This document shows positions 58,801-64,000 of a stretch of 64,000 nucleotides of DNA, piece by piece. Source of the stretch: Membranipora membranacea. Lineage: Eukaryota; Bryozoa; Gymnolaemata; Cheilostomatida; Membraniporidae. The notes under the pieces are model-generated. The model saw only the letters and a list, made by a program, of their open reading frames with translations. It had not been told where the DNA came from and made no database searches. The position numbers and the translations under genes were made by a program. The stretch lies in contig OU612067.1 of assembly GCA_914767715.1 (NCBI GenBank), positions 31,902,162 through 31,966,161 on the forward strand, in the 5' to 3' direction. Each line of letters starts with the position of its first letter. Position 1 is the stretch's first letter.

Positions 58801-61783
58801 GTGGCTGACTAAAATGTCTCGTTGCATGCTTAGGAATACCTCACGACGGCCGAGTCCTGACTAAGTGACCGGTGAAGCAGACTAACCTTACTAACTTTAG
58901 CCATCTGAGCCTGAATACCAGCAGTCTGTAGAGCCTGGGTCGCCTTCTCCGCATCGGCCTGGTGCTCAAAGTCAACAAATCCATAACCTGTCAATAAAAT
59001 TATAAAGTTAAGGCTCAGCTCCATAAGTTTACTGTCACATTTGATTTCACTGTCAGATCGTTAGATGGTGAATCTTGGCCATTATGAACAAAATACGACA
59101 ATATTCAAGTATGTAAGCTTACTATCAACTACAAATTGTTCTATCGCATAACTGAGATCCTCGTCATGCCGGAAATATAAGCAGCATTGCCAGACATGGG
59201 GGCGGAAACATACTCCCTGCATACCAGGACAGATTAGAGCTATTCAACAACCATGTGAGCTACTTTAAAAGGGATTTTCAAAGTTAATATCAAAGGCCCT
59301 GCAACGAGATACCAGAAAATATGATGGTAGGCTATCAAGGAGTTACACTTTGATGGTATTATGGGTCTGAGCTAGGCGTGACACTGTAGAATGTTATCAT
59401 ACTGGTATGTCATTAAAGCCCTATAATTACGTCGAGCTTTTGAAGCCTCAACTGCCGCAGGAAATGGCTTGACCTCTAGATTGGGGTTCGTTGTCAATGG
59501 AGAGGAAGAGCATCAAACTTTTGAAAATGTTGTCTAGTGGATGAACAAAGCAGCATCGTCAGTATAATCATTTTCATTATCAAGGGCCGCAGTAGATAGG
59601 TAGTTGTTATGGAGGGGTAGAGGCGTGCGCCACAACTCAAAGTCAGAACTGACTAAGAGTTCACGCTTATAGACCAAAAGGAAAAACAGCAGAGTAAACC
59701 AGATGAAGGAGTGGATAAACAAATCTTCTGTAGCACTGCAGCAGGCATTTTCTTGATCGATGTCACATCACGGAGCTGATGTTATTCTCCCAAGTCACAC
59801 GTCTCTTACCACTTAGCGACCATGTTTGTCAACAAGTTGTCATAACATGTAAATCACATTGACAATCATTATCATGTGGAGACAGTGAGAAGCTTTCCAA
59901 ATATGTGGTGAATTAGGAAAACAGCCAGTGTTGATGCTGATTGCACTTTTATACCCAGCAAAGTGACCGCTAATATTCAAAACAGACCACCGGAATCTAC
60001 ATTGAACTTTCAACCCTAAAATCATCATTACTCAGAATGTCATTTTGGACTTTATCAGGACAAGGAATGCGAAGACAAGGCGAGTATTTCGGGCTAATGG
60101 TGCTGTGTAATCAAATCTATAAGACCTTAGAGATCCTGCTCTCAGCAGATAATGGGTCACTGGACCAGGACATTACTACAGCCTGGATGTTAAGCTCAAA
60201 GCTATTTGTTATATACATACATATTGTAGGCTACAGCGCTTAAACTTTGTGGAGTGGGGCTAGCCAGAGACCAAGTGCAAGCTCTATTCTACTAAGTAAC
60301 ACCAACACTTCTTACCTTTGCACTTTCCTCCGACAGGGTCGATGATAGCCTTAGTAGATACGATGTTACCATACTGAGCACACAGGTTGTGTAGGTCCTG
60401 ATCGAGGGTGTTAGGTGTAAGCCCCCTTATATACAGGTTAGTCTTACTCAGACTCTCAGGCCCCTGGTTATTAAATCCACCACGTCCCTATAACAAGATG
60501 AGAGATATAACATCAGCAATAGGAATCAGCAAGGATCACAGTCTACTCAGTATGAGCTTGAGCCCCCCAAACTCTACCCCCCCCCTCCGACGGCCAGTAT
60601 AAACCATGTATATTCCTTACCTGAATAATGATGGAATTCTCGCTTTTTATTTCTTGTTGCGCTGGCTGTGTTTCCATTATATCAAATATATCAGTCATGA
60701 TTAAAATTTTAACTCTTCTTATGTCAGCAGTTGTGCCGCACTGTCCTAGAAAGTTGTCAGTTAAATATAGAGGCCTAGTCAGAGAAGAAAATATACATGG
60801 CTTGAGTGACTGGTGCGTGCAAGTAGGCTATTATCATGAAACTAATAACTATTGGGACCACTCCAACGACATGAAAGAAAAAAACTATTACCCACAGTGT
60901 GTTGATAACAAAAATGACCTTGAGGCATTTAATCAATGTGTTTTATGAAATAATCAACATGGTCACGCTGGGTTCAAGCCAATTTACTGGGCTTTATTTG
61001 GTGCAAATTATGAAAAGTGAATTTTATTTCTGTCACATGTAAGCTGAAATAAACCAATAAAACAGTACGCCTACCTATTGATTGAATCTTTCATCACACT
61101 GCCATAAAGCTGTTGCTGGGCCGGCAATCAATTAATTAATTCAGAAAATTAGATTAAAATGGGCCCAAGCATAAAAGCCGGCCTGCATTGTTTTCATATT
61201 TGGGTCACATGTACTGCTTACCGAACCGTTTTGGTAGGCCTACTGCATTTACTTTAATAGTGGGTTGCAAAATGCTTCGTTTTTCTTAGTTGATTGAGAA
61301 CACAGGGCAATTTTTTATCTCATTGGCTATTCAAGAAGAAATAGCATGTCACATAATGCCGTTTCTTGGAATAACCCTCAAATTAGAGGACGGATCTTAT
61401 CATTTGATCGGTTCACGGAGGAACTTGGTCAAATTCCTCTCACAGTCTCATTGAGATGCTGCGCTAGATGCATGATCATTTGTAGCAAACGCATCGTTTA
61501 GATATGGCAAGCATATTATTCCACCCTGAATCTGAGTCTCAGAGATATCTGAGATTCCCATACTGCACCTCAAGGTCATGTCATGCATGAGTGGATGGAG
61601 TCTTACCGTGTAGCTTCCATAAGCTGCTCCCATCTCGTTGTTGTAGTTACGCATTGGAGGTCTATTCTGTTGGTACTGGTTTGGGGGTGGTCCCCAGCCC
61701 TGTCCCGCTCCTCCCTGCTGTGGTCCTCCCTGCTGCGGTCCTCCCTGTGGAGGCATACCACGTGGCATTCTCATCATTCCGTT
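55842..61783 (-). CDS. RBMS-like: RBMS / alan shepard-type RNA-binding protein with two RRMs (N-terminal exon not found)
   Basis: Single-stranded nucleic-acid and mRNA-binding protein. Exons in transcript order: 61783-61607, 60487-60316, 58987-58887 (or 58896), 58515-58392, 57787-57592, 57228-57110, 56629-56499, 56042-55842 (TAA). All phases agree. The first exon seen is Gly/Gln/Pro-rich ([11 protein letters not shown]). RRM1 has RNP2 NLYIRGL and RNP1 KGYGFVDF. A short linker (QAQMAK, QEQDP) leads to RRM2 with RNP2 NLYIANL and RNP1 RGVGFCRM, then [11 protein letters not shown]. The C-terminal part is low complexity, rich in Met, Gln, Asn and Gly. The RRM pair and linker are diagnostic of RBMS1-3 and Drosophila alan shepard. 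A 3' UTR intron follows the stop (GCAG/GTAAGG, exon resumes at 55524). The exon with the start codon must lie upstream of 61783. A weak candidate coding exon at 63060-63005 (Ala-rich, LAAAAAVSAFGLALK, in phase) is unproven. Confidence 0.9.
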
Positions 61784-64000
61784 CTGCAAATAAAGCGAAA
61801 TCCATTCAAGTTTCAAAGCCAACTACTCACCACTTATTATATTACAGCTAACTGTGATTATAATTAATGTGAACAGGATATGACATGTGAAACGCAGAAA
61901 TACTTTACTAGGGGCTTCATTCAGGTAGTTTAGAGGTTAAAGGATGAAGACAGCATATGTGGAGTTAAACAGAGCAAAGAAAAGGAATTATCTCATAACA
62001 GGTGATCAAAGTACCGCTCCATGACCTCCTGAATATCCTACTGAGTGGCTTGGGCTATTTTCGGTTGACTTTTCTTCACAAATCGTGATTGCTGGTAGAA
62101 CAAACTGCTTACAGCATGGCAACAAGTTTCGATTGAACAATGTTTGAGCAAGGTATAAACTGCAACACATCTCAAAGTAAGGCTGGAGATGGACAAGGGT
62201 TGGTGCCTCCCAGGAAATTCTGGAAGGTTGGAATCACAATAGATAGGTAAAGAATGAGGATGAATGGGCATTCCTAACACCCACGTACAGTGTTTGGATT
62301 TCCCATCAACTACAATGACTATCCTGCAGCCATGGTAACCACCCTGAGGATGATGGATGTGTGCTACTGATCATATCTAACTGGATACTGACCTAAATAC
62401 ACCGACAAAGAGCGGGAGAGATAAGGGAGTGGTGTCGAAAAACCGGCCTGGAGTTGATTTGAATAAAAAGACAGTAATGGGGGCCAAAGGTTGGCAGACG
62501 AGTCAGAGTATCCCTATCGTCTTGATGCCATACGGAAAATGCTGCACAATGTGAATTTTAATATATCATTGTCAGTCTGACATACGATATGGTGGTAAGC
62601 CTATTAGTTCATCACAGTCCCAACATCGATGGAGCCAACTCACTGCCACAACTAACATCATCAGACCAGATAACCCATCATTAAACTCAAACCGTCAACC
62701 GTTACAGTAAAGTCTAACTTCTAGCTCATATAAAGTTGCACCTGGTTTAGACCATAGAGTTATCCCTATGGTTCAGACCAACTTTGACACACTACACTGA
62801 TCCATAATAACACAGTCACTGAATATTAGGGCCATAATTAATTGTAGAGTGAGGTAGAGATTGAAATGTCATGTCACAATCTAGGCCTCAACTTTATGGG
62901 TCCAAATGACAGTGTTGCCTGAGGGCTGATTAGACAAAACTACAAGTACCAACATGATTGTAAACAAGACAGAGGTTACTATCAAGGGGACTCGAACAGT
63001 CTACCTTTAGAGCAAGGCCAAAGGCAGAAACAGCTGCTGCAGCAGCTAGTTGTGAAATCTCTAAGTGTCAATTTACTGTCTAGTCTAGACTGACCTATGA
63101 TACTGCACTGCAAATAGAAATTCATAGTTTTGAGACAAGTAGATCAAATCTAAGTATTTAAATAGATGTCAAAACTAGTGAAAACGATTAAAATAAATAT
63201 CACTTTTCATTCCGATATATTGCTCCATGATAATAATTGTCCGCTCTTTGTAAACTGATACATAGTTAATTGTTTCCACTCAGGTTTCTAGCTTGAATAT
63301 TAATTTATGAATATTTGTGAACCATTTTTTATTTTAAATCGGAGATCAATTCATTCTATTAACACATCAATCACTGTGCATGAATTTTTATGATTTTATA
63401 GAACATTTTGCTAAGTGATATTATGCACTTTTAGAGAGAATTGTGGTTTTGGAGGTAATTTGGGAGAGTTATATGATGGAGATGAAGATGGAGAGGCTTA
63501 CTCAATCCAAATATGGTTACAATGTAATTTTTGAAACTTTAGATTTATCAAGGGAGCAGTGTTACATACATGGGCAGTCAAAGCTGAGAATACATCTATT
63601 TGGGGCCTACTAGTAAGATAGCGACTCTAGGTGATGATATGACTGATTGCAACATAATATTATAATTGTGTGGTTTACTTGAAAATCTACTGTGACAATG
63701 AGCGGTTTAGCTATAGTAGTTTTGTGGTTCAGTTTGGTTTAGTTTCAAACACAGGTTGATTGGTAGTGCCTAGACCTCTCGGTCGGTCGGCATTCGAGTA
63801 TGCACATTTATATCATTATTGTGGAATCCAGGGTAAGGCCAACCATACACCACCTAGTGCGCCAGAAATAATTACATTCTGATTGTCAATTTTATCAAAA
63901 AGATCAGGTCATGATTTTGAAAGTTTGGCATACCACCTCCCTCATTCGTCTGATAAAGCCAAGAAGCATGAGTCGAGACTTTGTCCTCCACTGTGAATAG
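61784..64000 (-). other. Upstream intron(s) of the RBMS-like gene; no confident exon
   Basis: The minus-strand stretch 63060-63005 ends in a usable donor (CTAAAG/GTAGAC) in the correct phase and is open, but its acceptor tract is poor. No promoter or start codon is recognised before the window ends. Confidence 0.3.

Noticed and set aside
61583-61867. Two long plus-strand frames
   Set aside because: Antisense of the Gly/Gln/Pro-rich first visible exon of the RBMS-like gene.

Overview
This is a eukaryotic, almost certainly animal, genomic window. It is AT-rich, its genes are split by GT-AG introns, and it carries two protein families typical of animals: an ADAMTS metalloprotease and an RBMS/alan shepard RNA-binding protein. 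Abundant non-LTR retrotransposon debris, PIF/Harbinger and hAT type non-autonomous elements and a tRNA-derived SINE fit an invertebrate bilaterian. I cannot resolve the phylum from sequence alone.

Layout. Left edge: last exon (161-327, +) of a gene whose tail resembles a complete two-exon secreted-protein gene at 28990-29728 (+). 3.4-4.2 kb (-): a TATA-containing gene for a 54-residue secreted peptide with four cysteines. 10.3-13.0 kb (-): four consecutive in-frame exons of an unrecognised Ser/Lys/Arg-rich protein. 15.8-32.8 kb: a repeat-dense accessory zone. It holds two CR1/L2-like LINE fragments, each broken by a Harbinger-type insertion with TTA/TAA target duplications, and three members of a Harbinger-type family, two of which carry a MADF-like reading frame. 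It also holds two identical copies of a SINE built from head-to-head tRNA-like arms, an 885-bp hAT-type element with an 8-bp target duplication sitting inside a foldback repeat, and several other inverted repeats. The secreted gene at 29 kb lies within this zone.

Right half: a full-length ADAMTS gene (+, 21 coding exons, 36720-51758, 1146 residues, most like ADAMTS16/18) is convergent with an RBMS-like gene (-, 55842-61783, N-terminal exon not found). The ADAMTS product should be a secreted zinc protease of the extracellular matrix. The RBMS-like product should be a single-stranded nucleic-acid or mRNA-binding protein. I see no evidence that the two work together.

Most notable observations: the two small secreted gene families, the orphan four-exon gene, the MADF-bearing Harbinger family, the palindromic tRNA-SINE, and a repeated 14-mer (TATCCCACAATGCA) in the ADAMTS introns. 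All gene models come from reading frames, splice signals and phase continuity. None has been checked against transcripts or databases.
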